The notes below the pieces were generated by a model that was not told the origin of the DNA, searched no databases, and worked only from the letters and a program-made list of their open reading frames with translations. Below, in pieces: positions 22,188 to 32,118 of a DNA stretch of 33,248 nucleotides (positions within the stretch are counted from its first letter, which is position 1; each line of letters opens with the position of its first letter). This DNA is from Planctomycetaceae bacterium (lineage in GTDB: Bacteria; Planctomycetota; Planctomycetia; Planctomycetales; Planctomycetaceae), in contig JAJDEJ010000120.1 of the NCBI GenBank assembly GCA_029259815.1, positions 1-33,248 on the forward strand. Direction: 5' to 3'. The translations under genes and the position numbers were made by a program.

Positions 22188-25034
22188 CTAACCGACCGGT
22201 CGCATCCGACGACTGCGGTTGGTCGCCACTTCGAAATGCGGCTGAGGTGCCTGTGCCATCGGCGGACGAGAAACATCCTCATCTTCCACCGCGAGGCGAG
22301 GCAATGATCGTACGATGAGCCGCCCCAATGGACCGGCAAGCAAGGCGGGGAGAAAGACGAGATCGGCAAACAGCGCCGTTCCAATGAGGGCAGCCATCAG
22401 CCAGCCGAAGCGGCTGATCATCAACAGATCTGCCGGGTACAACATCAACAGTCCGAATCCGACAGCCGCGCTGGTCTGCCACATCGCGGGACCGCAATGG
22501 GCCAGTGACTCAATGACGGCTTCTTCGCGTGACATCCCTTTGCGGATGCCTTCACGGAACCATGTCAGCAAATGCAAAGTGCCATCGACCGCGATGCCGA
22601 GCGCCACCGACGCTGTGAGCATTGAGCCGATATCGACTTTGGTGCCACACCAGGAGATCATTCCAAACACCACAGCGACCGGCATCAGGTTCGGCAGCAT
22701 GCTCAACAAACCAGCGAAAAAGCTCCGCAGTTGGCCAATCATCACGAGGGCGATGATGGCGAATGCCATCGCAAAGCTCTTGATCAGACTGTCCAACACG
22801 GCCAGCTGCGTTCGCATAAACAGAGGCAATGTGCCGGTCAGGACGTGCTTTGTGCCCGGGTGCTCTTTGACGATCTCCGTCGCGCGTGATTCGATGTCAG
22901 CGGTGAGGAGACGAAAGTTATGATCGCTGGTGATGCCTGCTTGCGCAGTGATCCGCCACAGTTCTTCACCGGCCTCATTCAGCTCCCCATCTCCAGGAGC
23001 CAAGAGGTCAGCAGCCGTTGGTGCCACAGCAAAGAAGGCCTCAGTTCCGCTTTCTTCTCGTTCCTTAATCCGACGTTCGGTCTCAGTCGATCGACGGTTG
23101 TATTTGATCTTCGTGAATGTGCGGGCATCCTCCGGTGGTGCTTGACTGACCGGCTGAAAGTCTGCCAGGGAGATGACACCGCTGATTTCCGAATTCTCGC
23201 AGATCGAATTTCCGACTTCGCGAACAATCTCCAGACGCTCCAGAAACGCCGTCTGTTGTTGCATCTCAGGGCTGAATCGCAAGACCAGTTCGATGGTCGA
23301 CGTGCCGGAGAGCATTTGCTCCAAAGCGATGCCGTCTCGCACCACCCGGGCATTGGGCGGGAAGTAGCGGATCACTTTTGTCTCTGTCTGGAAATACACC
23401 AGACCGTACGTGCAAGCCACGAACATCACCACACACAGCACGCTCACGGTCGTCGCATGCCGCGTGACGATTTGGCCGAACTGTTGCCAACGTCGCGAGT
23501 CCACCTCTTTGGCACCGGGAGGAGATGCCGGCCAGAGTTGCAGCAGCGTTGGAAGAACATACAAGACTGCAACCAACGCCAGCAGGCAGCCGATCGCCGA
23601 GTAGAGACCGAAATCGCGGACCGGCCCCAGATCACTTGTCACCAGAGAAATGAGGCCGATGGCCGTCGTAATGCTGGCCAGCGCACAAGGCTGCCTGGCC
23701 ATCTCGACCGCACGAATGATCGCAGTCCGTGGATTCTCAACAGCTGCGTGCTTCCAGTAGTTGGCGACATGGATGGCTCCGGACAGGGTGAGCACGTTCA
23801 GCAAAGTGGGCATCACCATGAGAACCATGTTCATGTTGCCACCTGCGAGCGGGATGATGGCGAGTGCCACCGCCGTCGTGAAGTACGAGACCACGAGCAC
23901 CAGAATGCCCAGCCGCAGACTCTTCAGAAACAGGAAGGCCAGACAAATGGCCACCGTTCCGGTCATCAGCATCACTGACCGCTCGTGTGGCCACCACGAG
24001 TCTGTCGTCGTGTTCCAGGCAGCATTCTTGACTGCTCCATTCAATTCCGAAGCGGTAACAGCTCGACCGCCAATGTGCAGTGCCGACAACGGAATCCCTG
24101 CGTCGACGGCAAGTGATTTCAGTTCCCGGACGACTCCCGCCTCATCCGAACGACCGGCTTCTGACAAGTTCACCAGCATCCCGACAGGCGACCCCGGAGA
24201 GCGGAAGCACTCGTCGACCAGCAAGGGGCCAGCGGCATCCGTTGCCGTCGGAGGACCACGGAGTTGCTGAGCCAACTCGTAGAACGGGTCCAGACTGTCC
24301 GACTGCGGAACCATGGTGCGCCAGGTGACCCGAAAGTCATGTTCCGGGACCGAGAGATTCGGCCGAGCTACTTCCTCAAACTCATCGTCGAAGCTGTCGG
24401 ATTCCAGCTCTTCCGTTTCTGCTCCTTCATCTGTCAATGAGACACTTTGCGTTTGAGCACCAAATGAAGTGTCCAATGACGGTTGCTCGAGACGGGCGAG
24501 CACTTCGAGTTCGATGCCCAGTTTCTGCTTCGCTGCTTCAGACAAACGAGCGATGGCGTCCGCCTGGTCAACCCGCCCTGCATCCGTCAAACGAACTTTG
24601 ATCAGCCCATGACCGATCAACGTCCCGGTGATCCGCTGGGCCGCTTCGTCCGGTTCGACCCCGCTCGCGATCATCTTACTGCAAATCTCTTCCGCGGTGA
24701 TGACCGAGTCGATCAGAGGCGAGCCATGACGACGAACACCGTCCTCTTCGAGACGTCCGATGAACTTCTCGACGAGCGCAGGCACGCGAGCATCATCGAG
24801 AGTGCTGCCATCCCAGGTGACGAGCACTCGGTCCTCGGCCGGGAAATGCTGCTTGAACCATGCCAGCACACGGGCATCTCGATCGTGCGTCGGTAGCCAG
24901 GTCTCCACGTCGTTGTCCATCCGGATCTGCAGAATGGCCACTCCGATGAGTGGGATGGCAAACAACATTCCAGCGAACACCCACAAGGACAGGCCATTGC
25001 CCCAGGGATCGCGTTTGGAGAAAAAATTGGACAT
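22188..25034 (-). CDS. RND superfamily (MMPL-type) permease
   Basis: The 948-aa protein has the two-fold RND plan: a first membrane helix near residues 18-40 (LSLWVFAGMLFAIPLIGVAIL), a long extracytoplasmic domain to about 340, five helices (for example SVMLMTGTVAICLAFLFLKSL and GILVLVVSYFTTAVALAIIPLAGG), a second large soluble domain, and five closing helices. MMPL-type proteins move lipids or hopanoids across the inner membrane. It lies downstream of OleA on the same strand, across a 443-base gap, suggesting a lipid product as cargo. An in-frame start at 25061 exists; 25034 is preferred because MSNFFSKRDPW resembles the usual cytosolic leader. Confidence 0.87.
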   Translation of the reverse strand: MSNFFSKRDPWGNGLSLWVFAGMLFAIPLIGVAILQIRMDNDVETWLPTHDRDARVLAWFKQHFPAEDRVLVTWDGSTLDDARVPALVEKFIGRLEEDGVRRHGSPLIDSVITAEEICSKMIASGVEPDEAAQRITGTLIGHGLIKVRLTDAGRVDQADAIARLSEAAKQKLGIELEVLARLEQPSLDTSFGAQTQSVSLTDEGAETEELESDSFDDEFEEVARPNLSVPEHDFRVTWRTMVPQSDSLDPFYELAQQLRGPPTATDAAGPLLVDECFRSPGSPVGMLVNLSEAGRSDEAGVVRELKSLAVDAGIPLSALHIGGRAVTASELNGAVKNAAWNTTTDSWWPHERSVMLMTGTVAICLAFLFLKSLRLGILVLVVSYFTTAVALAIIPLAGGNMNMVLMVMPTLLNVLTLSGAIHVANYWKHAAVENPRTAIIRAVEMARQPCALASITTAIGLISLVTSDLGPVRDFGLYSAIGCLLALVAVLYVLPTLLQLWPASPPGAKEVDSRRWQQFGQIVTRHATTVSVLCVVMFVACTYGLVYFQTETKVIRYFPPNARVVRDGIALEQMLSGTSTIELVLRFSPEMQQQTAFLERLEIVREVGNSICENSEISGVISLADFQPVSQAPPEDARTFTKIKYNRRSTETERRIKEREESGTEAFFAVAPTAADLLAPGDGELNEAGEELWRITAQAGITSDHNFRLLTADIESRATEIVKEHPGTKHVLTGTLPLFMRTQLAVLDSLIKSFAMAFAIIALVMIGQLRSFFAGLLSMLPNLMPVAVVFGMISWCGTKVDIGSMLTASVALGIAVDGTLHLLTWFREGIRKGMSREEAVIESLAHCGPAMWQTSAAVGFGLLMLYPADLLMISRFGWLMAALIGTALFADLVFLPALLAGPLGRLIVRSLPRLAVEDEDVSRPPMAQAPQPHFEVATNRSRRMRPVG

Positions 25035-25477
25035 ACACTCTCTCGCCGACCAGAGCGGCATCGTCGAGCAGGCTGCAGCTGCGATGTGCCACGACGGGAT
25101 GCGGCTGCATGCTCGGACAATTGCGGGAGGGAGTCCCCCACATCAGTTTCTGATCGACGAATGGTGTCAGCAAACTTCGTCGCGCGATCGGCGTTTTCTG
25201 CCACTTCGACAAGATCACCGCAAAGCTGCGGATGCCGCAAACATCACCTGTTAACTCGACATCTCCGAACGAACAGACTTTTCCGTCTGCCGAACACACA
25301 GGCTGCGTTTACTGAGGGTCAGTTTGAGTTTTCGCGTCGGGTGGGTGGCAGGGTCAGGAGCGAAGCGGATGGCCCTGCGGTTGTTGGTCCGGGCCTTCCC
25401 GTTGTTCAGACCCGGCCACGCCCCGGGCAATGCAATCATCAATCTGAAACGCAGGAAACGGACCAGTGAGGGCACGG
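25035..25477. other. 443-base gap without a supported gene
   Basis: Open frames here run into neighbouring genes in other frames and look like shadows. A six-base stem GCAGGG/CCCTGC brackets about 20 bases near 25351-25380. No clear promoter was found for the permease. The size is unusual for a gap inside a same-strand gene run. Confidence 0.6.
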
Positions 25478-26530
25478 TCATTCATTCCACTCGATGCCAA
25501 GCATTAGACAGTTCAAGCCGCTGCCAATGCCCAGGAGGGCAACATGATCGCCCGGCAAGAGATGCCCGGCTTCGATGCCCAGAGCCGCTGCCGTCGGCAA
25601 TGCAACGGCACCCGTGTTGCCCAGGAACTCAACGGTCGGGAAGTCGATTGCCGGATCGAGGTCGAGACCTTCGAGTAGCAGCTTGCGGTGTGCTTTGCCA
25701 ACCTGATGAGTAAAGGTCTTGTGCACCCCCTGCTCTTCCCAACCGACCGCTTCGAGGAGCAGAGGCCATGTCCGTCGGGCGATGTCGATGCCCGCATGCA
25801 GCAGAGCTTCCGAGTCGGTCTCCATGAGTGGTCGATTGTCATTCGACTGTCCCAGCTCGACACCTCCCGCACACAGCCCGTGATGCGAGGACTCTGCAAG
25901 ATAGGCACCGCCGCGCAAATGGCTTCCATGACGGCTGAGTCTTTCGTCACACAACACGATGGCAGCCGAGCCTGAGCCGATTGTCAGTGAGGCAAACGCC
26001 GGCTTGATGTCGCGACGCGTTAATTCTGGCGAATTGAGCAACGTCTCGATGGTGCCCTCGACGAGGGGACGACCGATCTCTGTGCCGACAACAACGCCAG
26101 CTCTGACCCGCCCCAACTCGATCATATCCGCCAGCATCACCACACCGTTCAGCAGCCCGAGACAAGCGTTGCTCACATCGAGCACCAGAGCCTCTGATGA
26201 TAATCCGGCTGCGTGATGCACCCCGCAAGCGGTCGCCGGCTCCATTTGGTCGCGACAGACCGAACCGTGAATCAGTGCCCCCATGTGCTGAACGTCGATC
26301 CCGGACGCCTCAACCGCCATGCGAACAGTCTCGCCGCTGATTTGTCCGGGCAGGGTGCCCGGATCGAAGAACCGACGCTCGCGGATGCCGGACATTAACT
26401 CCAGCCGACCTGCAGGCAGGTGCAACCTGTCATAGACCGGCTGCAGCCGTGCCTCGATCTCGTCCGACGTCACGACAATTGGGGGGAGCGTGCAAACGAC
26501 CGACTCGATGCAAACGTTCTGATATCGCAT
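25478..26530 (-). CDS. oleA: OleA-type thiolase (FabH-like 3-oxoacyl-ACP synthase III family)
   Basis: The 350-aa enzyme has the FabH/OleA triad: C123 in [11 protein letters not shown]275 in THQVGKAH and N305 in [10 protein letters not shown]. It also has E97 in [12 protein letters not shown]. In Xanthomonas OleA, Glu117 is 26 residues before Cys143; here E97 and C123 are also 26 apart, and the His-Asn gap (30) agrees too. OleA joins two fatty acyl-CoA chains head to head to make a beta-keto acid, the first step to long-chain olefins. This is therefore more likely OleA than a fatty-acid-elongating FabH. No oleB, oleC or oleD is present in the window. A 69-aa gene lies 36 bases upstream in the same direction. 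Confidence 0.82.
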   Translation of the reverse strand: MRYQNVCIESVVCTLPPIVVTSDEIEARLQPVYDRLHLPAGRLELMSGIRERRFFDPGTLPGQISGETVRMAVEASGIDVQHMGALIHGSVCRDQMEPATACGVHHAAGLSSEALVLDVSNACLGLLNGVVMLADMIELGRVRAGVVVGTEIGRPLVEGTIETLLNSPELTRRDIKPAFASLTIGSGSAAIVLCDERLSRHGSHLRGGAYLAESSHHGLCAGGVELGQSNDNRPLMETDSEALLHAGIDIARRTWPLLLEAVGWEEQGVHKTFTHQVGKAHRKLLLEGLDLDPAIDFPTVEFLGNTGAVALPTAAALGIEAGHLLPGDHVALLGIGSGLNCLMLGIEWNE

Positions 26531-26566
26531 CGGCCAACGTCGCAGGAGACAGAACGCAGGGAAGAA

Positions 26567-26776
26567 TCAGACGTTCGCGTGTTTTTCAGCCGGAGAGACC
26601 CCGTTCAGCAGGTCCTCAAGACCACTGAGAGCAGTGTACTGTCGGTCGCGATTTGCTTCGACCTCCGGAGTCCAGTCGAGGATCTCCAAAGCGACCGAAC
26701 TGCGAACGAAACGCAGACCGTCCAAGAGGAGTTGACGTTGCTCAGGATTCAGTTCAAGTGTGATGTTGTCACGCAT
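26567..26776 (-). CDS. Small conserved-looking hypothetical protein upstream of oleA
   Basis: The 69-aa product (from the ATG at 26776; a longer in-frame version to 26818 adds a low-complexity start) is soluble and mostly helical, with LNPEQRQLLLDGLRFVRSS and a Trp-Pro turn (DWTPEVEAN) in the middle. No known family is recognised. It sits just upstream of oleA behind a promoter, so the two are probably one transcript; a role linked to OleA is possible but unproven. Confidence 0.65.
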   Translation of the reverse strand: MRDNITLELNPEQRQLLLDGLRFVRSSVALEILDWTPEVEANRDRQYTALSGLEDLLNGVSPAEKHANV

Positions 26777-27085
26777 GATGCCAGACTTTCGGGATGATTG
26801 GGGGCGAGTGCTCGTCAAACTCGGCCGCGCTCCCTTCGCGTACTCGAATCGTACTCAACCCGGTCGGGTTTCTCAATTGTCACGGCCCATCATAGGGTCG
26901 CGGTTGCGTGGTTGGCGAATAATCAGGACTTGCACTTGCGTGAAGTCATCAAGGTCAAATCACCGGTCAATAACCAGTCTTACTTTCTCGATCATCGAAA
27001 CATTGGACCGGCAAACTTCGCCGATCATCGGTTCCGTCGTTCCATCGTTGCAGTTGGAACGTCGTTGCCAGTGTTCAGACTCATC
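26777..27085. other. 309-base intergenic region holding the oleA-unit promoter
   Basis: No gene is supported. It contains the promoter and palindrome at 26848-26876. No clear terminator was found for the floA gene that ends at 27086. Confidence 0.65.
26848..26876 (-). promoter_or_regulatory. Promoter with palindromic operator in the spacer
   Basis: On the minus strand, TTGAGA (26876-26871) and TACGAT (26853-26848) are 17 bases apart. The spacer contains the perfect palindrome AACCCG-AC-CGGGTT (26857-26870), directly next to the -35. A regulator site at this place would control the 69-aa gene and oleA. The +1 would be near 26841, leaving a leader of about 65 bases. Confidence 0.5.
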
Positions 27086-28045
27086 CTAACCGGAATGACC
27101 GTTCTTCGAGCGAAGGTTGCCATTCCGGAACGCTTCAGCCATCGCCCGCGGAATCTCGGCTTCCGCCAGCACAACTTTCGCGCGGTTCTCCTGGGTGAGT
27201 GCCTGCATCTGTTGTTCGTGTGCCACCGCTTCAGCTCTGCGTTGCTCGGCACGGGCACGAGCCACACGCACATCGGCTTCTGCCTGATCGGCTTGCAAGC
27301 GAGCACCCACGTTGTCGCCCACGTCGATGTCCGCGATATCGATCGACACGATCTCATATGCTGTCTGCGAATCGAGGCCCTTGTTCATCACCGCCTGTGC
27401 AATCAACGTCGGATTCGCCAGCACGGCCTTGTGAGTTTCACAGGACCCGATGGCCGAGACGATGCCCTCGCCCACCCGGGCGATGACCGTGTCCTCGGTC
27501 GCTCCGCCGACGAGTTGGCTCAGGTTGGTTCGTACTGTCACGCGAGCCCGTGCCTTGAGTTGAATGCCATCTCGCGAGACACCATCGAGCGTAGAGCGCC
27601 CGTGTCGCCGCACATCCGGACAGTCGATGACCTTCGGATCCACACTCGTCTGCACGGCTTCAATGATATTACGTCCGGCCAAATCGATCGCTGACGCGGT
27701 GTCCCAGTCCAAGTCAATGTTGGCGCGATGGGCTGCGATCAGCGCCCGCACCACACGCTGTACGTTGCCACCCGCGAGGTAGTGAGCTTCCAGGGCATTC
27801 GTGCTGATGTGGGGCAACCCCGCCTGCACGCACCAAATTTTGGTGTCAACAATCACGTTGGGATTCACCTTCCTCAGCTTCATGAATACCAGAGCGGGAG
27901 GACTGATCCTCGCCCCGGTCACGAAACCCCGCAGCCAGAGTTTGAAGTACGCCGCGAACATCACCGCGAAAATGATGCCGATCAGCACTAAAAAGCCGAT
28001 CAGCACCACCGTCAGCACTTGTCCGACGCCAAGCTCGTCACCCAC
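27086..28045 (-). CDS. floA: Flotillin-like protein FloA
   Basis: The 319-aa protein starts with a hydrophobic segment at residues 9-32 ([20 protein letters not shown]), followed by a membrane-associated [18 protein letters not shown] region, an SPFH-like domain with [19 protein letters not shown], and a C-terminal coiled coil rich in Ala, Glu and Gln ([20 protein letters not shown]). FloA organises membrane microdomains. The GTG start has a strong GGAGG six to seven bases upstream. The end, [17 protein letters not shown], is short: many FloA proteins continue with GVMDYY-type residues after GNL. A good promoter precedes the gene. Confidence 0.88.
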   Translation of the reverse strand: MGDELGVGQVLTVVLIGFLVLIGIIFAVMFAAYFKLWLRGFVTGARISPPALVFMKLRKVNPNVIVDTKIWCVQAGLPHISTNALEAHYLAGGNVQRVVRALIAAHRANIDLDWDTASAIDLAGRNIIEAVQTSVDPKVIDCPDVRRHGRSTLDGVSRDGIQLKARARVTVRTNLSQLVGGATEDTVIARVGEGIVSAIGSCETHKAVLANPTLIAQAVMNKGLDSQTAYEIVSIDIADIDVGDNVGARLQADQAEADVRVARARAEQRRAEAVAHEQQMQALTQENRAKVVLAEAEIPRAMAEAFRNGNLRSKNGHSG

Positions 28046-28138
28046 GACACACCTCCGGGGACTTTTCCGTCCCTATTGAAAAATTCAGCCATCTCACGAC
28101 AGCCAACACCCAGAAACACCTGTCTGAGGGCAGTCTGC

Positions 28139-28166
28139 ATTGTAGAACGGTGACCGCTGTTTGCAA
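28139..28166 (-). promoter_or_regulatory. Sigma70-like promoter for floA
   Basis: On the minus strand, TTGCAA (28166-28161) and TACAAT (28144-28139) are 16 bases apart. The predicted start is near 28132, giving a leader of about 86 bases. Confidence 0.6.
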
Positions 28167-28246
28167 ATTCTACGCCGCTTCCCATTCTTGAAATGGTCGA
28201 ACAATTCACTCACTCAGGAGGAACGAGCGGCTCCGACTCACGATTG

Positions 28247-29596
28247 TCACCCGATCAGACAGACACGAAGGTCCATGACATTGGTCTGTGTTGGGCCCGT
28301 CTTCAGGTGACCGCCGGTCTGAGCGAAGAACGGATATGAGTTGTTTGTCGCCAGAAAGTCCTGGGGGGTCAGCCCCTGCTCCCGAGCACTCCTGAGGACG
28401 CCCGCATTGACGAACGCACCCGCTGCGTCCGTCGGTCCGTCTTCTCCATCAGTCCCGCCGGAGAGGAGCACGATGCCCGTCACATCTTCATCCCACATGC
28501 GAATGGCAGCTGACAGGATCAGTTCCTGATTCCGTCCTCCCTTTCGAGGTTCATCGGTATCAACAAGTTGCACGATGGGTTCGCCGCCGCTGAGCAGGCA
28601 TCGTGGTGTCCCCGGCGAATCATGGACGAGGAGACAACGCTCTGCGAGATCACGACCCACGACACGGGCGATCCCCGCGTTGTCGCCTCCCAGGGACTGG
28701 ACCTCATACCCTCTTTGAACTGCCTCCTGACCGGCTGCCGCCATCGCCACATCAATATTCCCGATGATGACGTTCGTCACCTGAACGTGAGAACCCTCCA
28801 CGGAATCCCCATTGGCACACTCCAGGTGCTTGAGAATGCTTTCCGGGACCTCAGGCATCCGTGATGCGAACTTCTTGAGGACAGCGAGCGCCTCCGAGGC
28901 TGCTGTCGAATCGGTGACCGTCGGCCCCGACGCAATGACGTCCAGCGGATCACCGATGACGTCCGAGATAATGAGCGAAATTATCCTCCCGGCATTGCAC
29001 GCTTTCGCTAAGCGTCCGCCCTTGATCCGTGAGAGCTGTTTGCGGACACAGTTCAGCTCGTCGATGCGAGCTCCGGCCTGCATCAGTCCGCGTGTGATGG
29101 CTTGCTTATCGCTGAGTGTCACACCTTCAACCGGCGATGGCAACAGAGCACTCCCGCCTCCTGAGATGACGACGACGCAGACATCTTCCGGGGACAACTC
29201 CGAGACAATCCGCAGGATCTCCCCTGCCCCGGCGACTCCCTCCTCGGTGGGCTCGTTGACGCCCGCCGATCGCGCCGCATGCAAGTGAATCTTCTCCAAC
29301 GGACGCACGCAGTCCGCAGGCACGTTGACCCAGCCAATGACCTTGTTTGCCAAAATTTCATCGCCAACCGCTCGTTCAAAGCCTGCGGACATGCCGGCCC
29401 CCGCTTTGCCGGCTCCCACGACTGCGAGTCGTCCGATGCGATCGATCGGCCACGTCTCGCCGGCAATCATCAGCGAGTTGCCTGTGACATGTACGACCGA
29501 TTGAACGAGTTGCTCGGCGTCAACAGCGTCAACACCTGCCTGCCAGATGGCGATGGCGTCATCACGAAGGCTGTCGTCGCGCGAAAGAGTGCTCAT
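28247..29596 (-). CDS. Glycerate 2-kinase (GckA/TtuD type, DUF4147 plus MOFRL)
   Basis: The 449-aa enzyme phosphorylates D-glycerate to 2-phosphoglycerate with ATP, feeding photorespiratory, serine or sugar-acid catabolism into glycolysis. The DUF4147 domain carries RLAVVGAGKAGAGMS near residue 56 and VISGGGSALLPSP near 144. The C-terminal MOFRL domain carries GGRNQELILSAAIRM and LLSGGTDGEDGPTDAAGA, with DLRVCLIG at the end. Length fits the type II glycerate kinases. The small 71-aa gene lies 32 bases upstream on the same strand. Confidence 0.9.
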   Translation of the reverse strand: MSTLSRDDSLRDDAIAIWQAGVDAVDAEQLVQSVVHVTGNSLMIAGETWPIDRIGRLAVVGAGKAGAGMSAGFERAVGDEILANKVIGWVNVPADCVRPLEKIHLHAARSAGVNEPTEEGVAGAGEILRIVSELSPEDVCVVVISGGGSALLPSPVEGVTLSDKQAITRGLMQAGARIDELNCVRKQLSRIKGGRLAKACNAGRIISLIISDVIGDPLDVIASGPTVTDSTAASEALAVLKKFASRMPEVPESILKHLECANGDSVEGSHVQVTNVIIGNIDVAMAAAGQEAVQRGYEVQSLGGDNAGIARVVGRDLAERCLLVHDSPGTPRCLLSGGEPIVQLVDTDEPRKGGRNQELILSAAIRMWDEDVTGIVLLSGGTDGEDGPTDAAGAFVNAGVLRSAREQGLTPQDFLATNNSYPFFAQTGGHLKTGPTQTNVMDLRVCLIG

Positions 29597-29628
29597 CCCG
29601 TGAGCATATCGCGCAGCGGAACAGACTG

Positions 29629-29844
29629 CTAAGCGGCAGCCCGCATGGCGGCGTATGCGTGCAGCACTTCGTACAGGTCGACCGGAACTTGAATCTCATC
29701 CTGAGCAAAGTCTTGAATCCACGTCCGATCCGTGCCGTTGGCATCACCAAGGATGCGACAGAACTCGCCCAGGGTCATCGTCGCAAGCGGCACTTGAGTG
29801 CCGACCGGATCATCTTCAGTGAAGAGTCGAAGTGTTGGACGCAT
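29629..29844 (-). CDS. Small hypothetical protein upstream of glycerate kinase
   Basis: The 71-aa product has no recognised family, signal peptide or membrane helix. It is acidic in the middle (QDFAQDEIQVPVDLYEVL) and ends in Ala-rich sequence. Codon use fits the surroundings and the spacing to the kinase is short, so it is probably a real gene in the same transcript. Function unknown. Confidence 0.55.
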   Translation of the reverse strand: MRPTLRLFTEDDPVGTQVPLATMTLGEFCRILGDANGTDRTWIQDFAQDEIQVPVDLYEVLHAYAAMRAAA

Positions 29845-30111
29845 CTTGTGATGACCTGCGGAGAAAGCAATCGACGATCAATGACGGTCGCCAATGTTCA
29901 TGGTGGGAGTCTCAGTGGAGTGACTGTTGGATCGACCATTTCGCACTGACGACTTTAGCGATTCCGGCAATCTGGTAAGTCAGGCAAGATATGCCGCGCA
30001 GAATTGCGAATCCGAGTTGCCCCTTGACTCCATTCCATCCCGCCGTGGAGTAGCTACCATGAGACAACAACAGCGATCCTCAACGATGACCGCAACTCCA
30101 TGAGGCACCGG

Positions 30112-30678
30112 ATGTACGACCGACAACAACTGATTGATCTGTTTCAGCAGCGGGCTCTGAAGTTCGGTGACTTCACCCTCGCCTCGGGAAAGAAAGCGAC
30201 TTACTATCTCGACGGCAAGCAGATTTCGCTGGACGCCCGAGGCCTGCGGCTCGTCGCAGAGGGACTGTTGGAACTGCTCGCCGACGTCGAGTTCTCTGCG
30301 ATCGGGGGCATGTCGATCGGAGCCGACCCGATCATTGGAGCCGTGTTGGCCGTTGCAGCCGAACAGGGACGCGAGTTGCAGGGCGTCCTCGTTCGCAAAG
30401 AGGCCAAGGGGCACGGCACCAACAAGTTCGTCGAGGGACCGGTTCAACCTGGAGACAAGGTGGTCGTCATTGACGATGTCGTGACGACCGGCGGCAGTGC
30501 CCTGCTCTCGGTCGACCGCATTGAGGAATTCGGTTGCAACGTTGTCCAAATGGTCGGCATCGTGGACCGGATGGAAGGGGGAGCGGCAAATTTCGCTGCG
30601 CGGAATCTGCCTTTTCGCTCGCTGTTGACGATCGAAGACTTTGGCATCAAACCGCCAGCAGAGGCAGCCGTATCCTGA
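30112..30678 (+). CDS. pyrE: Orotate phosphoribosyltransferase
   Basis: The 188-aa enzyme joins orotate to PRPP to form orotidine monophosphate in pyrimidine synthesis. The PRPP-binding loop VVVIDDVVTTGGSAL is at residues 117-131. The FGDFTLASGKKATYYLDGK substrate region is near the start. Two in-frame ATG codons exist: 30112 has GAGG six bases upstream and begins MYDRQQL, the usual start of relatives, while 30100 adds four residues. The gene is followed after about 55 bases by pgi on the same strand. Confidence 0.93.
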   Translation: MYDRQQLIDLFQQRALKFGDFTLASGKKATYYLDGKQISLDARGLRLVAEGLLELLADVEFSAIGGMSIGADPIIGAVLAVAAEQGRELQGVLVRKEAKGHGTNKFVEGPVQPGDKVVVIDDVVTTGGSALLSVDRIEEFGCNVVQMVGIVDRMEGGAANFAARNLPFRSLLTIEDFGIKPPAEAAVS

Positions 30679-30732
30679 GTTAATACGATGCTGAGACAAG
30701 GGGACAAAGGACAGGAGAAGACAAGGGGAATC

Positions 30733-32118
30733 ATGAGCGAATTGCGATACGATCCAACGGCTGCGAGAAAACTGATCGATGACTCTGTGTGGGACGCTCT
30801 TGTTGAGCCGTTGCAGGCAGCACGACAGGAGACATTCGATGACGTCGAACTCATGGCAGCAGACGACATTCCGGAGGACAAACATCCTCTCGATGCAGGG
30901 TTTATCCCGTATCCGGAGCAACTGCTGAGTTCGCCCGATCTGGGCTTAATGATTGCTTCAGCCGAGCGATTACGAGGGGAGATCGACCGACTGCTCGTCC
31001 TAGGTATCGGCGGGTCATACATGGGACTGCGGGCGTTGTTTGAGGGGCTGTGTCATCCGTTTCATAACGAACTTCAGCGGGCTGACCGAGGCGGTGTGCC
31101 GCGTCTGTATTTCGAGGGCAACAATCTCGACAACGACACGATCTCGGGACTGCGAGAGTTGCTCAAGCTCCGCTGCCGGGACGCGGAAAAACTCAAGCAG
31201 CGCTGGGGAATCGTGGTCATCAGCAAGTCGGGCGGCACCCTGGAGACGGCAGCCGCGTTCCGCATCTTCCGTGATGCCCTGGAATCGTACTATGGTGCGG
31301 CCTCCGAGCGGAGTACGCAGCTCGTGGTCCCCATCACTGGGGAGGAAGGTAAACTCCGCGAGTTTGCGGAGGAACGAGGTTACAAGGATGTCTTTCCCGT
31401 GCCCGACGGCATCGGGGGGCGTTACTCGGTGTTCACGCCCGTCGGTCTGTACCCAGCTACCGTGCTGGGGATGAAGGTGCGTGAAATCCTGCAGGGAGCC
31501 GCCGACATGACCGAGCGATTCCGGACAGCACCAGTCGGAGAGAACCCGGTTCTGGACTATGTGGCGACCTGTCACCTGCTCGAACGTGACCACGGAATGA
31601 ACATTCGTGTTTTATCGACATGGGGCAACCGGCTGGAGGCCGTCGGTCTCTGGTACGACCAGTTGCTCTCTGAGAGTCTCGGCAAGCAGGAACGAGGGGC
31701 GACACCCATCACAGGCGTCAACACGCGCGACCTGCACAGTCGTGGACAGCAGCATCAGCAAGGTGCCCGTGACAAGCTGATCACGAACGTCATCATCGGC
31801 TCGCCATCAAGCGCCCCCGTCATGTTGCCGAAAGTGCCCGCTCAGCTTGATCAGGATCAGCTCAACCGTCTGGCCGGACGCAAGGTGCCGTCTCTGTTGG
31901 ACGCGGCCATTCAAGGAACCAACAAGGCCTACGCCGACGATGCCCGTCTCACCGCTGACCTGCACCTCTCACATCTTGACGCCCACTCACTCGGTCAACT
32001 CCTGCAGATGCTCATGCTGGCCACCGTCGTCGAAGGACGCCTGATCGGCATCAACCCCTACGGCCAACCGGGTGTCGAGGATTACAAGCGAAACATGGCC
32101 GAGGTGCTGTTCGGTTAG
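30733..32118 (+). CDS. pgi: Glucose-6-phosphate isomerase
   Basis: The 461-aa enzyme interconverts glucose 6-phosphate and fructose 6-phosphate. Motifs in order are GIGGSYMGLRALFEG, SKSGGTLETAAAF for sugar-phosphate binding, GGRYSVFTPVGL, the catalytic region WYDQLLSES with its glutamate, LHSRGQQHQQG with histidine, and QPGVEDYK with the closing lysine. It is of the shorter bacterial type (about 450 aa) rather than the 550-aa enzyme. An upstream in-frame start at 30688 exists, but AGGGGA lies just before 30733. It is probably co-transcribed with pyrE. Confidence 0.94.
   Translation: MSELRYDPTAARKLIDDSVWDALVEPLQAARQETFDDVELMAADDIPEDKHPLDAGFIPYPEQLLSSPDLGLMIASAERLRGEIDRLLVLGIGGSYMGLRALFEGLCHPFHNELQRADRGGVPRLYFEGNNLDNDTISGLRELLKLRCRDAEKLKQRWGIVVISKSGGTLETAAAFRIFRDALESYYGAASERSTQLVVPITGEEGKLREFAEERGYKDVFPVPDGIGGRYSVFTPVGLYPATVLGMKVREILQGAADMTERFRTAPVGENPVLDYVATCHLLERDHGMNIRVLSTWGNRLEAVGLWYDQLLSESLGKQERGATPITGVNTRDLHSRGQQHQQGARDKLITNVIIGSPSSAPVMLPKVPAQLDQDQLNRLAGRKVPSLLDAAIQGTNKAYADDARLTADLHLSHLDAHSLGQLLQMLMLATVVEGRLIGINPYGQPGVEDYKRNMAEVLFG

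Noticed and set aside
22920-23978. Open frame of 352 aa on the plus strand
   Set aside because: It is antisense to the RND permease; its histidine- and arginine-rich translation fits a shadow frame.
30022-30060. TTGACT as a -35 box for pyrE
   Set aside because: The nearest -10-like words (TAGCTA, TACCAT) are at spacings of 20 bases or more, so it was not called.
29980-30921. Open frame of 313 aa on the minus strand
   Set aside because: It is antisense to pyrE and the start of pgi, both certain genes.
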